A stretch of DNA of 64,000 bases from contig CAYULW010000009.1 in the NCBI GenBank assembly GCA_964445815.1, positions 1 to 64,000 of the forward strand. Reading direction: 5' to 3'. Shown one piece after another: positions 27,235 to 36,064 of the stretch. Position 1 is the first letter of the stretch. Every line of letters starts with the position of its first letter. The stretch comes from CAYULW01 sp964445815. Its GTDB lineage: Bacteria; Bacteroidota; Bacteroidia; Flavobacteriales_E; Vicingaceae. The notes beneath the pieces were generated by a model. That model was not told the origin of the DNA, made no database searches, and worked only from the letters and a program-made list of their open reading frames with translations. The position numbers and the translations under genes are program-made.

Positions 27235-28527
27235 ATGTCCGAAAAACACTCAAATCCCTCAAAAAGCTTTGGAAACTTAAAAGTTAAATCGACAAAAAAG
27301 GAGTCTTTTCTGCATAAGGAGAAAAGCAGAGAAAAAGTCGTAGGAATCGATTTGAAATCTTCATTCTGGATGACCGCCACCTGTTTGCAAAATTTAGAAC
27401 AGGAGTTGGCTGATGAATTGACTCGGTTAGGTGCAGAGCGCGTTAAGGTAAAAAACAGAGCTGTTGAGTTTAAGGGGGATCTGAAATTACTATACAAAGC
27501 CAATATCTGGTTACGCACAGCTTTAAAAGTACTTCTACCTATTGCCAGTTTTCCAATTCACAATGAAGATGATTTGTATAAAAAAGCCTTAAACATAGAG
27601 TGGGAAAATCTGATTCAAAGCAGTTCTACCTTTGTGATAGATTCGGCAATCTATAGCCCCAATATAAAAAATACACATTTTGCAACGTTGAGGTTGAAAG
27701 ATGCCATTGTTGATCGATTCAAAGAAAATGATAAAGAGCGTCCAAGTATTTCAAAAGGAGAGCCGGATCTAAGAATTCATTTGCATATAGACCATAAAGT
27801 GACTACCATTTCTTTGGACAGTTCCGGTGAACCATTATTCAAGAGAGGGTATAGGCAAGAACGACATCGGGCTCCAATCAATGAATGTCTAGCAGCAGGC
27901 ATGATCTTAAAATCTGGCTGGAGTGGCGAGAAACCATTTTTAGATCCCATGACCGGTTCAGGTACCATAGCTATAGAGGCTGCTCTAATTGCTTCTAATA
28001 TTCCGCCCAACTTAAATCGGATGAGGTTTGGTTTTGAAGCATGGAAGAGTTACGACATGGATTTGTTCTCGACAGTACTTAATGACGCACGATCGGAATA
28101 CAAACCTTTAAGAGCAGCTATATGCGCATGGGAAATTAATTCAAGAAGTGTTCGTGCGGCCAGAGTAAATATAAATGCCGCACAGATGCGAAAGTCGATC
28201 ACATTAGAGCAAGTTGATTTTTTAAAACAGCATGCTCCTGAAGATGAAGGAGTGATTATTATGAACCCACCTTATGGAGAACGTTTGGAATTAAAGGAAG
28301 GTGATTTGAGTTTTTTTGAAAAGATTGGCAGTACCTTGAAACATGAGTTTGGAGGATGGGAGGCATGGATCATTAGTTCAGATGTTGAAGCTTTTCATAA
28401 AATCAGCTTAAAGCCAACGAAGAAGATCAAGTTAAAGAATGGGAAGTTGGATTGCGAGTTCAGAGGGTATGAACTTTTCTCAGGAAAAAGGGTAGACCAA
28501 TTAAAAAGTATAAAATCGGATGATTAA
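27235..28527 (+). CDS. THUMP-domain class I RNA methyltransferase (RlmL/RlmK-N type)
   Basis: 430 residues from ATG 27235. A charged tail (1-40) is followed by a ferredoxin-like/THUMP region (~42-200; LEQELADELTRLGAERVKVKNRAVEFKG), then a Rossmann methyltransferase with PFLDPMTGSGTIAIEAALIA (motif I) and IIMNPPYGERL (NPPY motif for N2-guanosine or N6-adenosine methylation). In E. coli the homologous half of RlmKL makes m2G2445 in 23S rRNA. The stop overlaps the priA start (TAATG). Confidence 0.92.
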   Translation: MSEKHSNPSKSFGNLKVKSTKKESFLHKEKSREKVVGIDLKSSFWMTATCLQNLEQELADELTRLGAERVKVKNRAVEFKGDLKLLYKANIWLRTALKVLLPIASFPIHNEDDLYKKALNIEWENLIQSSSTFVIDSAIYSPNIKNTHFATLRLKDAIVDRFKENDKERPSISKGEPDLRIHLHIDHKVTTISLDSSGEPLFKRGYRQERHRAPINECLAAGMILKSGWSGEKPFLDPMTGSGTIAIEAALIASNIPPNLNRMRFGFEAWKSYDMDLFSTVLNDARSEYKPLRAAICAWEINSRSVRAARVNINAAQMRKSITLEQVDFLKQHAPEDEGVIIMNPPYGERLELKEGDLSFFEKIGSTLKHEFGGWEAWIISSDVEAFHKISLKPTKKIKLKNGKLDCEFRGYELFSGKRVDQLKSIKSDD

Positions 28528-31004
28528 TGCAGACCTTTTTCGTTGATGTTATTCTGCCATTAGCACTTCCTCAGACTTACACATATAGAGTCCCAAGAGA
28601 ATTCAATACAGTCATCAAAATTGGTCAGCGTGTTATTGTTCAATTCGGGAAGGGGCAAAAACAATATTCCGCCATTATCGCTCGTCTGCACGAAGAACCG
28701 CCTAAGGCTTATCAAGCAAAGTATATAGAAACGGTATTGGATGAGGAGGCCATTTTGTATCCTGTCCAGCTCCGCTTCTGGGAATGGATCAGCCAGTATT
28801 ATATGGCGCATATCGGTGAGGTGATGAATGCTGCTTTACCTGCAGGTTTAAGGTTAGCAAGCGAAACGCGTGTTTTATTGCATCCTGATTATGAAAAGGT
28901 CGTCAATGAATTGAGCGATGATGAATATTTGTTGATAGAAGCTCTGGAGCTAAGAAATGTGCTTGACCTGAATGAAATTTCTCAAATACTTGGGATAAAG
29001 TACGTGCAGCCTAAAATCAAAGCTTTGATTGAGAAAAAAGCGATCATGACTGAAGAAGAGATTAAGCTGCGTTATCGCCCCAAAATGGTTGATTATATAG
29101 AGCTAACTGCTTTTGCGAAAGAAGAGCATAATTTAAAACGGATTTTTGATGACTTAGAGAGAGCACCCAAACAACTGGAAGCGCTCATGACCTACTTGCA
29201 ATTGAGTCAGTATTACTCTCAAAAGCCAGAAGCAGTTAAGAAAGTTCATTTGCAAAAAACAATTCGAGTCAGCTCTTCTTTGATTCAGGAGTTGGTCAAA
29301 AAGAATGTGTTCGAGATTGTTAAAAAGGAGCAAGGCCGATTGGCAAAGGGTGAGCTAAGTTCTAAACTCAATTCGTTAAATGAATATCAACAAGAAGCAT
29401 TTCAAAAGATACAAGAGAGTTTTCGTACTCATCAGGTTTGCCTTTTACATGGCGTAACTTCTTCAGGAAAAACTGAAGTATACATTCACTTGATCAAAGA
29501 GCAGATTAAGAAAGGGAAGCAGGTGTTATACCTACTTCCTGAAATAGCATTGACCACTCAGATCGTACTCCGTTTACAAGCTATTTTCGGGGCAAAAGTG
29601 GGGGTTTTTCATTCCCGATTTAACGAAAATGAGCGCGTTGAAGTTTGGAACAATGTCCTTAAGTTCAATGCAGGACATTTTGAGGATTATCAGATTATCT
29701 TAGGGGCACGCTCTGCATTGTTTTTGCCTTTCTCCAAACTTGGGTTGGTAATTGTTGATGAAGAACATGAAACGACATTTAAACAACAAGATCCGGCTCC
29801 AAGATATCAGGCCAGAGATGCTGCCATAGTTTTGGCCAATATGCAAAAGGCCAAAGTGCTTTTAGGCTCGGCAACTCCTTCCATAGAAAGTTACTGGAAT
29901 GCACAAAATGGGAAATACGGTTTGGTTGAATTAACCAAACGTCATGGGGATGTTCAATTGCCGGAAATACTTTGTGCTGATATTAAAGATGCTACAAAGA
30001 GAAAAAAAATGAAATCTCATTTTAGTCCCATGCTCCTGAAGGCAATGGAAGAGACTCTCGAAAACAAGCAACAGGTCATTCTTTTTCAGAATAGAAGGGG
30101 CTATTCTCCTATACTGCTTTGTGAAACTTGCGGTAATGCTCCTCAATGCATCAATTGTGATGTGAGTTTAACCTACCATAAATTTAAAAATGAACTCAAT
30201 TGCCATTATTGCGGTTACCATGTTCCAATTCCTCAGACATGTCCCTCTTGTGGAGACCAATCACTTAAAGTAAAGGGCTTTGGTACAGAGAAAATAGAGG
30301 AGGAGTTGGCCATCTTTTTACCGGAAGCGAGAATTGCAAGAATGGACTTAGATACCACAAGAGCAAAGAAAGCCTATCATCATTTAATCACTGCATTTGA
30401 AGAAAAAGAAATTGATATTTTGGTTGGTACTCAGATGGTCACTAAAGGATTGGACTTTGACCACGTCGGGTTAGTTGGGGTGCTCAATGCAGATCAAATG
30501 CTCCACTTTCCTGATTTTAGAGCTTTTGAACGTTCCTATCAATTAATGAGCCAGGTGGCAGGTCGCGCAGGTCGTAAAAAGCAAAGAGGAAAAGTCATTA
30601 TACAAAGTTACAATCCGGAGCATCAGGTGATTCGTCAGGTAATAGATTCCAAGTATGGTGACTTGTATAAAAATGAAGTAATAGACCGAAGGAACTTTCA
30701 TTATCCTCCCTTTTACAGGCTGGTTCAATTGACTTTAAGACACCGAGACGCAGCTAAAGTGAAACAAGGAGCAGAGCGTTTGGCTAATTTAATGCGAAGT
30801 AAGTTCGGTTCTCGAGTCCTTGGACCTGAGGTGCCCGGAATAGCACGGATACGTAATCAATACCAACAACAGTTGCTTCTAAAAATTGAGAAGGACGCCT
30901 CTTTGCGTAAAAGTAAATTAATCTTAAATGATTTGTTGATTGCTTTTAAAGGACAGAAAGACTTTCAAAGCATTCGGGTTGTGGTAGATGTGGATCCATT
31001 TTAG
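28527..31004 (+). CDS. priA: Primosomal protein N' (replication restart helicase)
   Basis: 825 residues. N-terminal 3'-DNA-binding domain (~1-105), winged-helix region, and helicase core with HGVTSSGKTEVYIHL (Walker A), IVDEEHETTFKQQ (DEEH box) and VAGRAGRKKQRG (motif VI). Eight Cys of the two zinc sites are in order (CETCGNAPQCINC, CHYCG, CPSCG). It reloads DnaB at stalled forks. Coupled to the preceding gene by one shared base. Confidence 0.97.
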   Translation: MQTFFVDVILPLALPQTYTYRVPREFNTVIKIGQRVIVQFGKGQKQYSAIIARLHEEPPKAYQAKYIETVLDEEAILYPVQLRFWEWISQYYMAHIGEVMNAALPAGLRLASETRVLLHPDYEKVVNELSDDEYLLIEALELRNVLDLNEISQILGIKYVQPKIKALIEKKAIMTEEEIKLRYRPKMVDYIELTAFAKEEHNLKRIFDDLERAPKQLEALMTYLQLSQYYSQKPEAVKKVHLQKTIRVSSSLIQELVKKNVFEIVKKEQGRLAKGELSSKLNSLNEYQQEAFQKIQESFRTHQVCLLHGVTSSGKTEVYIHLIKEQIKKGKQVLYLLPEIALTTQIVLRLQAIFGAKVGVFHSRFNENERVEVWNNVLKFNAGHFEDYQIILGARSALFLPFSKLGLVIVDEEHETTFKQQDPAPRYQARDAAIVLANMQKAKVLLGSATPSIESYWNAQNGKYGLVELTKRHGDVQLPEILCADIKDATKRKKMKSHFSPMLLKAMEETLENKQQVILFQNRRGYSPILLCETCGNAPQCINCDVSLTYHKFKNELNCHYCGYHVPIPQTCPSCGDQSLKVKGFGTEKIEEELAIFLPEARIARMDLDTTRAKKAYHHLITAFEEKEIDILVGTQMVTKGLDFDHVGLVGVLNADQMLHFPDFRAFERSYQLMSQVAGRAGRKKQRGKVIIQSYNPEHQVIRQVIDSKYGDLYKNEVIDRRNFHYPPFYRLVQLTLRHRDAAKVKQGAERLANLMRSKFGSRVLGPEVPGIARIRNQYQQQLLLKIEKDASLRKSKLILNDLLIAFKGQKDFQSIRVVVDVDPF

Positions 31005-31015
31005 TTCGAAATGCA

Positions 31016-31023
31016 TATCTTTG
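31016..31023 (+). promoter_or_regulatory. -7 box (TATCTTTG) for the Cys/His-rich exported protein
   Basis: Exact TAnnTTTG. Five bases separate it from the ATG at 31029; it overlaps the beginning of the longer alternative frame (31011), which is thereby excluded. Confidence 0.7.
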
Positions 31024-31028
31024 GGCTT

Positions 31029-31418
31029 ATGAAGAAGTTAATTGCACTTTTTCTCTCGTTCATTGTTCTGATAAGTGCTCTAGATCTGAACGCCAAGGCT
31101 CATTTCTGTGGCGTATACCTGGTTGATGTTTCATTCTTTGGAGACGCTGCAAATTGCGGCATGGAACAAGATTCAAAAGAGCCTCGTTCTTCATGTGGTA
31201 TTAAAGCAAAATCATGTTGTTCTGATAAATCTTTCCAATTAGAATCTCAAGACTTTATTTTCAAAAGGGATGTGAAGAAAAAAGAGTCTGTAATGACCCG
31301 GTGCAGTATCCCTCTAAAGGAGGTAAAGCAGGAAATAATTTCGATTTCATTCTTTTTACAAGCAAAACAGTTTCTCAGGTGTGACCTAAATATCTTGTTT
31401 CAGGTCTTTAGAATTTGA
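31029..31418 (+). CDS. Small Cys/His-rich exported protein (HYC_CC_PP-like)
   Basis: 129 residues from ATG 31029. Signal peptide 1-22 (MKKLIALFLSFIVLISALDL). The mature part has AHFCGVYLVD (~24-33), NCGM, SSCG and SCCSDK (~62-67), the H-F/Y-C plus CC pattern of small Bacteroidota proteins that often sit next to metal uptake or redox genes. It may bind copper or another soft metal. It is followed by the MbnP-like gene and two di-heme peroxidases, which supports a metal role. The C-terminus ends without the Pro pair seen in some relatives. Confidence 0.65.
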   Translation: MKKLIALFLSFIVLISALDLNAKAHFCGVYLVDVSFFGDAANCGMEQDSKEPRSSCGIKAKSCCSDKSFQLESQDFIFKRDVKKKESVMTRCSIPLKEVKQEIISISFFLQAKQFLRCDLNILFQVFRI

Positions 31419-31481
31419 TCTTTTCTCTTTTCAAGTTATCCTTTCTTTTACTCAAATTACTGTACCTTTAAATTAAGAATC

Positions 31482-32438
31482 ATGAAAAAGTTATTTTTAT
31501 TTATTACCATTATTTCTTTATTCTCTTTTTCACTTACCGCTCAGCAGAACGTGTATTTGAAAATAAATCATCAAATGAATGGTGTGCCATTCACCTTTAA
31601 TCAAGCCACAAGCAACAACTTGGGTGATAATTTCACCTTTACTCGGTTACATTATTATATTTCTCAGATCAAGCTAACACATAGTAATGGTCAAGTGACA
31701 TTAGTCCCTAATACTTGGATTTTGGTTGATGCTTCACAAGTTACTAATGTGCTCTTAGGCAGTTTTTCGATATCCAACTTAACGGCAGTTGAATTTGCTG
31801 TTGGGGTGGAGTCAGCTGTAAACCATAATGATCCGTCTCTTTGGTCTTCGAATCATCCACTAGCTCCTTTAGCACCATCAATGCATTGGGGATGGAGTGC
31901 GGGTTACCGCTTTGTTGCTGTTGAAGGGAATACGGGTGTCAATTTGAATCAAATTTTTCAAGTGCATGCTTTAGGAGATAGAAACTATATTCCTCAAACC
32001 ATTAACACAACAGGTTATATTCAAAATGGAGATTTGATCATTGAATTAGACGCTGACTATTCAGAGGCCTTCAATGGAATAACAGTGAACTCTAACTTGC
32101 TTAATCATGGTGAGTTTAATGAGGCAGCTACTTTACTTAGCAATTTTTCGACTAGAGTGTTTTCTCAAACAACAGTTGGTCTTAATGAGACGGATTCAAA
32201 ATATTCGTTTTCAGTCTCTCCCAATCCAAGCGAGGGCAATTTTTTCTTGGATTTATCTGCTGTTCCAAATGCAGATCTTTACATCATTCGTGATATTCAA
32301 GGTAGGGAAGTTAAGTCTGAACGGATCACAGAATTGAAAAATCAACCTGTCGTGTTAGATCAAAGCGGTGTTTTTTTGATTGATATTTATAATGATGATA
32401 ATGAGCTTCTGGTGACTCAGAAGTTAGTAGTTCAATAA
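31482..32438 (+). CDS. MbnP-like copper-binding protein with T9SS sorting domain
   Basis: 318 residues. Signal peptide 1-20 (SLTAQ). Residues ~23-215 match the MbnP family: LHYYISQIKL, GVESAVNHNDPS and the hallmark PSMHWGWSAGYRFVAVEG (~132-149). In methanotrophs MbnP binds copper and carries a Trp-derived kynurenine made by the di-heme enzyme MbnH. Residues ~235-318 form a type A T9SS C-terminal domain (FSVSPNPSEGNFFLDLS, DIQGREV, YLIDI-like end), so the protein should be exported to the cell surface. Two MauG/MbnH-like peroxidases follow directly. A -7-like TACCTTTA (31463-31470) lies upstream. Confidence 0.85.
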   Translation: MKKLFLFITIISLFSFSLTAQQNVYLKINHQMNGVPFTFNQATSNNLGDNFTFTRLHYYISQIKLTHSNGQVTLVPNTWILVDASQVTNVLLGSFSISNLTAVEFAVGVESAVNHNDPSLWSSNHPLAPLAPSMHWGWSAGYRFVAVEGNTGVNLNQIFQVHALGDRNYIPQTINTTGYIQNGDLIIELDADYSEAFNGITVNSNLLNHGEFNEAATLLSNFSTRVFSQTTVGLNETDSKYSFSVSPNPSEGNFFLDLSAVPNADLYIIRDIQGREVKSERITELKNQPVVLDQSGVFLIDIYNDDNELLVTQKLVVQ

Positions 32439-32448
32439 ATCATATGGT

Positions 32449-33561
32449 ATGAAATATGGTTTAATGAAGTGGTTGGCAGCTATAATTTGCTGCTGCTTTG
32501 TGTTTTTATCCTGTCAAGATGATGAAGATACAACCACAAATGTTAATGGTGTAGAGTATGATCCAAGTCCCTATTCAATTACTTATGGGGCATTTGACCC
32601 TCCGAATATTGCTTCTGATAATCAGTTGACCATTCAGGGAGTGAAACTCGGGAGGATGTTGTTTTATGAAAAAAGATTATCGAAAAATAATAGTTTGTCT
32701 TGTGCCGGCTGTCATCGACAAAAACATGCTTTTACTGATACATCAAGATTTTCAATTGGCATTCGTGGAAAATTTGGAAAGCGTCAGGCGATGTCTGTAT
32801 TCAACATGGCATGGAATGAAAATGAATTCTTTTGGGATGGTAGAGCCCATTTGCTAAGGCATCAAGCTCTAATGCCTATACAAGATTCTTTAGAAATGGA
32901 TGAACAACTTGAGAATATAGTTCAAAAGTTGAATGTTGATCAAAACTACCTCGATCAGTTTATGAGTGCTTTCGGCTCTGAGGAAATAACAGAGCTTAAG
33001 ATATCACTTGCTCTTGAGCAGTTCATGAATAGTATCGTATCTGTTGAGAGTAAATATGATCGCTATTTAAGAGGTGAAATCGTTTTAGATACGAATGAAG
33101 AGCGCGGAAGGTATTTATTCTTTGCAGAGTTTAATCCCGGCATTCCCAACTTATCAGGAGCAGATTGTGCACATTGTCATATTGGAAAGAATTTTGAGAA
33201 TGACAAGTATCTCAACAATGCTTTAGACACTGATGCGGGTATGATGGATAATGGAAGAATGAATGTTACGGGAATGTCTTCTGACAAGGGAAAGTTTAAG
33301 GTCACCTCATTACGAAATATAGAATTAACTGCTCCATATATGCATGATGGTCGTTTTCAGACATTAGAAGAAGTTGTTGACCATTACAACAGTGGGATGA
33401 AGATGTCATCGACTATAGATCCTGCCTTGATCTATCCTTTAAATAGTGGAGGACTTCAATTGACGAATGAGGATAAGCGTGATTTAATTGCTTTTTTAAA
33501 AACGCTTACTGATGAAGTCATGCTAACTAATCAGGAGTATAGCAATCCATTTGAGAATTGA
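32449..33561 (+). CDS. Di-heme cytochrome c peroxidase / MauG-MbnH-like lipoprotein
   Basis: 370 residues. Lipobox FLSC with Cys22. Two heme c sites: CAGCH (85-89) and CAHCH (240-244). Further family marks are LGRMLFYEKRLS, FFWDGRAHLL and LTAPYMHDGRFQTLEEVVDHYNSG (~293-316), containing the YMHDG distal region. The enzyme either reduces H2O2 or oxidises a protein partner. Eleven bases after the MbnP-like gene and overlapping the next peroxidase gene, so an operon is likely; the MbnP-like protein is the obvious candidate substrate. Confidence 0.92.
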   Translation: MKYGLMKWLAAIICCCFVFLSCQDDEDTTTNVNGVEYDPSPYSITYGAFDPPNIASDNQLTIQGVKLGRMLFYEKRLSKNNSLSCAGCHRQKHAFTDTSRFSIGIRGKFGKRQAMSVFNMAWNENEFFWDGRAHLLRHQALMPIQDSLEMDEQLENIVQKLNVDQNYLDQFMSAFGSEEITELKISLALEQFMNSIVSVESKYDRYLRGEIVLDTNEERGRYLFFAEFNPGIPNLSGADCAHCHIGKNFENDKYLNNALDTDAGMMDNGRMNVTGMSSDKGKFKVTSLRNIELTAPYMHDGRFQTLEEVVDHYNSGMKMSSTIDPALIYPLNSGGLQLTNEDKRDLIAFLKTLTDEVMLTNQEYSNPFEN

Positions 33562-34583
33562 AAACACTTTTAGTTAGCGGCCTATTGATGCTCACACTTC
33601 TTTATGGAGTTAGGTTGGAGGAGGAGTTAGAATTGAGCTTAAGTGTTAGGGGAGATTCAATCATTGTTCCTGAAGGTTTTCCAGTGATTGATTTTCCTGA
33701 GGGAAATGAATTCACGGCAGCTAGATGGCTTTTGGGCAAACGTCTTTTTTATGATAAAAGATTGTCTATTGATCGTAGTATTAGTTGTGCGAGTTGTCAT
33801 CAACCGGCATTTGCCTTTGCCGATAACCAAGCATTTAGCGATGGGGTATTTGGTCGCTCAGGTGAAAGAAATGCCCCATCATTGGCCAATGTTGCCTACC
33901 ATCCTTATTTGCTCAGGGAGGGTAGTGTGCCCACTATAGAAATGCAGGTCTTAGTACCTATTCAAGAAGAACACGAGTTCAATCACAACATTGTTAATAT
34001 AGTGAAAGAACTAAAAGAAGATTCCATCTATAAAACAATGAGCATTGAGGCTTATGATCGTGAAATGGATGCTTATGTATTAACAAGAGCTTTAGCTAAC
34101 TTTCAACGTAGCATGCTTAGCGGAAACAGTGCCTATGATCGCTATGTTTATCAAAAAGATAGCCTGGCACTAAATCAAAGGCAACAGCTAGGCATGCGTT
34201 TGTTTTTTAGTGAAAAAACAAACTGTAGTCAATGTCACGGTGGATTCAACTTTACAAATTATACCTTTAAAAATAATGGACTAGATACAGTGTATAAGGA
34301 TGTAGGAAGGTTTCGTTTTACTCATGATTCGAGTGATTTAGCTTTATTCAAAGTGCCTTCATTACGCAATGTTGCGTATACTGCTCCTTATATGCATGAT
34401 GGGCGTTTTCAAACACTTGTGGAAGTGATTGAGCATTATAATACAGGTGGAAAACTGCATAAACACAAAAGTGAAATGATTAAGCCGCTTCTGCTTAGTC
34501 AGAGTGAAAAGCAATCTTTGGTGGCTTTTTTAGAGGCCTTATCTGATCATGAGTTCATCAATAATCAGGATTGGAGAGAGTAG
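33558..34583 (+). CDS. Second di-heme cytochrome c peroxidase / MauG-MbnH-like protein
   Basis: 341 residues, starting at a TTG whose last bases overlap the previous stop (TTGA). Signal peptide 1-18, without lipobox. Heme motifs CASCH (77-81) and CSQCH (223-227), plus LGKRLFYDKRLS and AYTAPYMHDGRFQTL. It lacks the FWDGR motif of the upstream paralogue and has LLREGSVPT instead, so the two enzymes probably differ in chemistry or partner. Paired MbnP-type and peroxidase genes fit post-translational modification or copper-linked redox in the envelope. Confidence 0.9.
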   Translation: MKTLLVSGLLMLTLLYGVRLEEELELSLSVRGDSIIVPEGFPVIDFPEGNEFTAARWLLGKRLFYDKRLSIDRSISCASCHQPAFAFADNQAFSDGVFGRSGERNAPSLANVAYHPYLLREGSVPTIEMQVLVPIQEEHEFNHNIVNIVKELKEDSIYKTMSIEAYDREMDAYVLTRALANFQRSMLSGNSAYDRYVYQKDSLALNQRQQLGMRLFFSEKTNCSQCHGGFNFTNYTFKNNGLDTVYKDVGRFRFTHDSSDLALFKVPSLRNVAYTAPYMHDGRFQTLVEVIEHYNTGGKLHKHKSEMIKPLLLSQSEKQSLVAFLEALSDHEFINNQDWRE

Positions 34584-34601
34584 GATAAGCTTTTATAAAG
34601 A

Positions 34602-35552
34602 TCAATTCAGAAATTTTTCCATCCTAATGTTACAGCGCTCATAAGGTGTATTGGGGTCGACATCTATTTCCTTAAAACCATTTTTTAAATACAGATTGAT
34701 AGCCGGATTTAACTTTCGGTTTGAATCTAACCATACGCGATCAACACCAACTTTTCTTGAGTAATCTAAAGCAGCATCCATGAGTTGCTGACCAATTTTT
34801 AAGCCCTGATAACCTTCAATAACTCCCATTTTTGACAATTCAAAAGAACCATTCTCTCTGACAATTAGAGCAACCGTACCAACAATCTTTCCCTGCAATT
34901 GGGCAAACAAAATATGCCCTCCGGGTTTTAAAATATATTGTTCAGGGTGAGTTAATACTTCTCGGTCATAGTCTTCTATGTAGAAGTATTTCTCCAGCCA
35001 TTGAAAATTGATTTCCGCGAAGTCATTTGCATACTTCGGGTTGTAGTCGATGATCTTGACATGGTGGTCAGTATTTGCTTTTAGCTGAGTCAGTGTTCTG
35101 GAATGAAAGTGCTCTTCTGCCAAAATAGTTTCTAATTCTTCCAATACCTGAAGTAATCCCGTAGTTTTAAAGGCTTCTTCCATTCCTTTAGTTCCGGCTT
35201 TCCATACCTTTTCAAATTCAGGTAGTCCTTTAATTGCTTTCTCGCTTAGCTTTAATACCCTCTTCCGGCTATCTGCAGAAGATTTTTCCGAAATTAAATA
35301 GCCTTTATCTTCCATTTTTGAGATAATAGTAATGATAGAAGGGTGCGCTAACTGTAGGTGCTGAGCAATTTCCGTCACACTCAATTTCTGATGCTTTTTA
35401 AGCAGTTTAAAAATAAGATACCAATTGGGTTCAATGTCCATGTTGAGGTCCTGATACAAGCGTTTTCCTTCCTGCATCAGGTTGTCACTTACTCTTTTGA
35501 GTCGTGTAGAAAGGCCTAAATAGCCTAGCTCTTTAATAAAATCTTGCGCCAT
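34602..35552 (-). CDS. MarR-type regulator fused to GNAT acetyltransferase
   Basis: 316 residues from ATG 35552. The N-terminal half (~1-145) is a winged-helix MarR domain (LIFKLLKKHQKLSVTEIAQHLQLAHPSIITIISKMEDKGYLISEKSSADSRKR is the DNA-binding part). The C-terminal half (~165-316) is a GNAT fold with GVIEGYQGLKIGQQLMDAALDYSRKVG as the acetyl-CoA loop and NLYLKNGFKEI. Bifunctional regulators of this type occur in Bacteroidota; target genes unknown. Two near-identical 12-bp palindromes flank its -7 box, strongly implying self-repression. Confidence 0.9.
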   Translation of the reverse strand: MAQDFIKELGYLGLSTRLKRVSDNLMQEGKRLYQDLNMDIEPNWYLIFKLLKKHQKLSVTEIAQHLQLAHPSIITIISKMEDKGYLISEKSSADSRKRVLKLSEKAIKGLPEFEKVWKAGTKGMEEAFKTTGLLQVLEELETILAEEHFHSRTLTQLKANTDHHVKIIDYNPKYANDFAEINFQWLEKYFYIEDYDREVLTHPEQYILKPGGHILFAQLQGKIVGTVALIVRENGSFELSKMGVIEGYQGLKIGQQLMDAALDYSRKVGVDRVWLDSNRKLNPAINLYLKNGFKEIDVDPNTPYERCNIRMEKFLN

Positions 35553-35557
35553 ATTAT

Positions 35558-35597
35558 GTAGTTGACTACGCAAATATAAATAAATGTAGTTAACTAC
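35558..35597 (-). promoter_or_regulatory. Promoter and paired MarR-type operators of the MarR-GNAT gene
   Basis: Two palindromes, GTAGTTGACTAC (35558-35569) and GTAGTTAACTAC (35586-35597), are 28 bp apart centre to centre and lie on either side of an exact -7 box TATATTTG (minus strand, 35571-35578). The first sits in the short leader, the second where the upstream promoter element should be. A bound regulator would block both sides. The box also shows that the TTG at 35573 is not the start. Confidence 0.8.
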
Positions 35598-35623
35598 GTT
35601 TGTAGAGTGAATTTATTGGACTT

Positions 35624-36064
35624 CTAGAGGAGTCGTCTATGGTAATTAATTTGGCCTAAGTGATAGTTTAAATGCGTGGATAAATGCATTAGAAAATGAA
35701 GAACACTATGATCACGTTGAAATACCTGAACCGGGAAATTTTGATCTAAATCTTCATTGCTCAGCTTTTTAATACTTGAGCTTACAATTGCTTTTGTTTG
35801 TTCAATGGCTTCTAACAAGTTTTCTCTAGGTATATTCTTGGCAGAAAATTCAAGCTCTCTTTTTCTCTTATAGTTTGATCCTCCCAAAAGGTGTCCGATG
35901 AAATGATTGAGGTTACCGACCAGATGTAAACACAAATTACCTGCTGTATTTTTGACCTCGCCTTTCAGTTCCCAAAGTTTAGATTCGTCTTCGTAAGCCG
36001 AAATTTCTTCTGCTAAGCGTTGCAGATCTCTCTCAAAAAGTTCGATTAAAATATTTTGTATCAT
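35624..36064 (-). CDS. DinB-like (DUF1572) protein
   Basis: 146 residues, four-helix bundle pattern. LCLHLVGNLNHFIGHLLGG (~45-63) and LMHLSTHLNYHLGQINYHRR (~125-144) carry the three-His metal triad layout of the DinB/YfiT superfamily (H47 or H55 region, H128/H132, H136). Such proteins are often metal-dependent thiol transferases; the substrate is unknown. It begins with an ATGA overlap after the preceding gene and ends the six-gene minus-strand run. Confidence 0.8.
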   Translation of the reverse strand: MIQNILIELFERDLQRLAEEISAYEDESKLWELKGEVKNTAGNLCLHLVGNLNHFIGHLLGGSNYKRKRELEFSAKNIPRENLLEAIEQTKAIVSSSIKKLSNEDLDQNFPVQVFQRDHSVLHFLMHLSTHLNYHLGQINYHRRLL

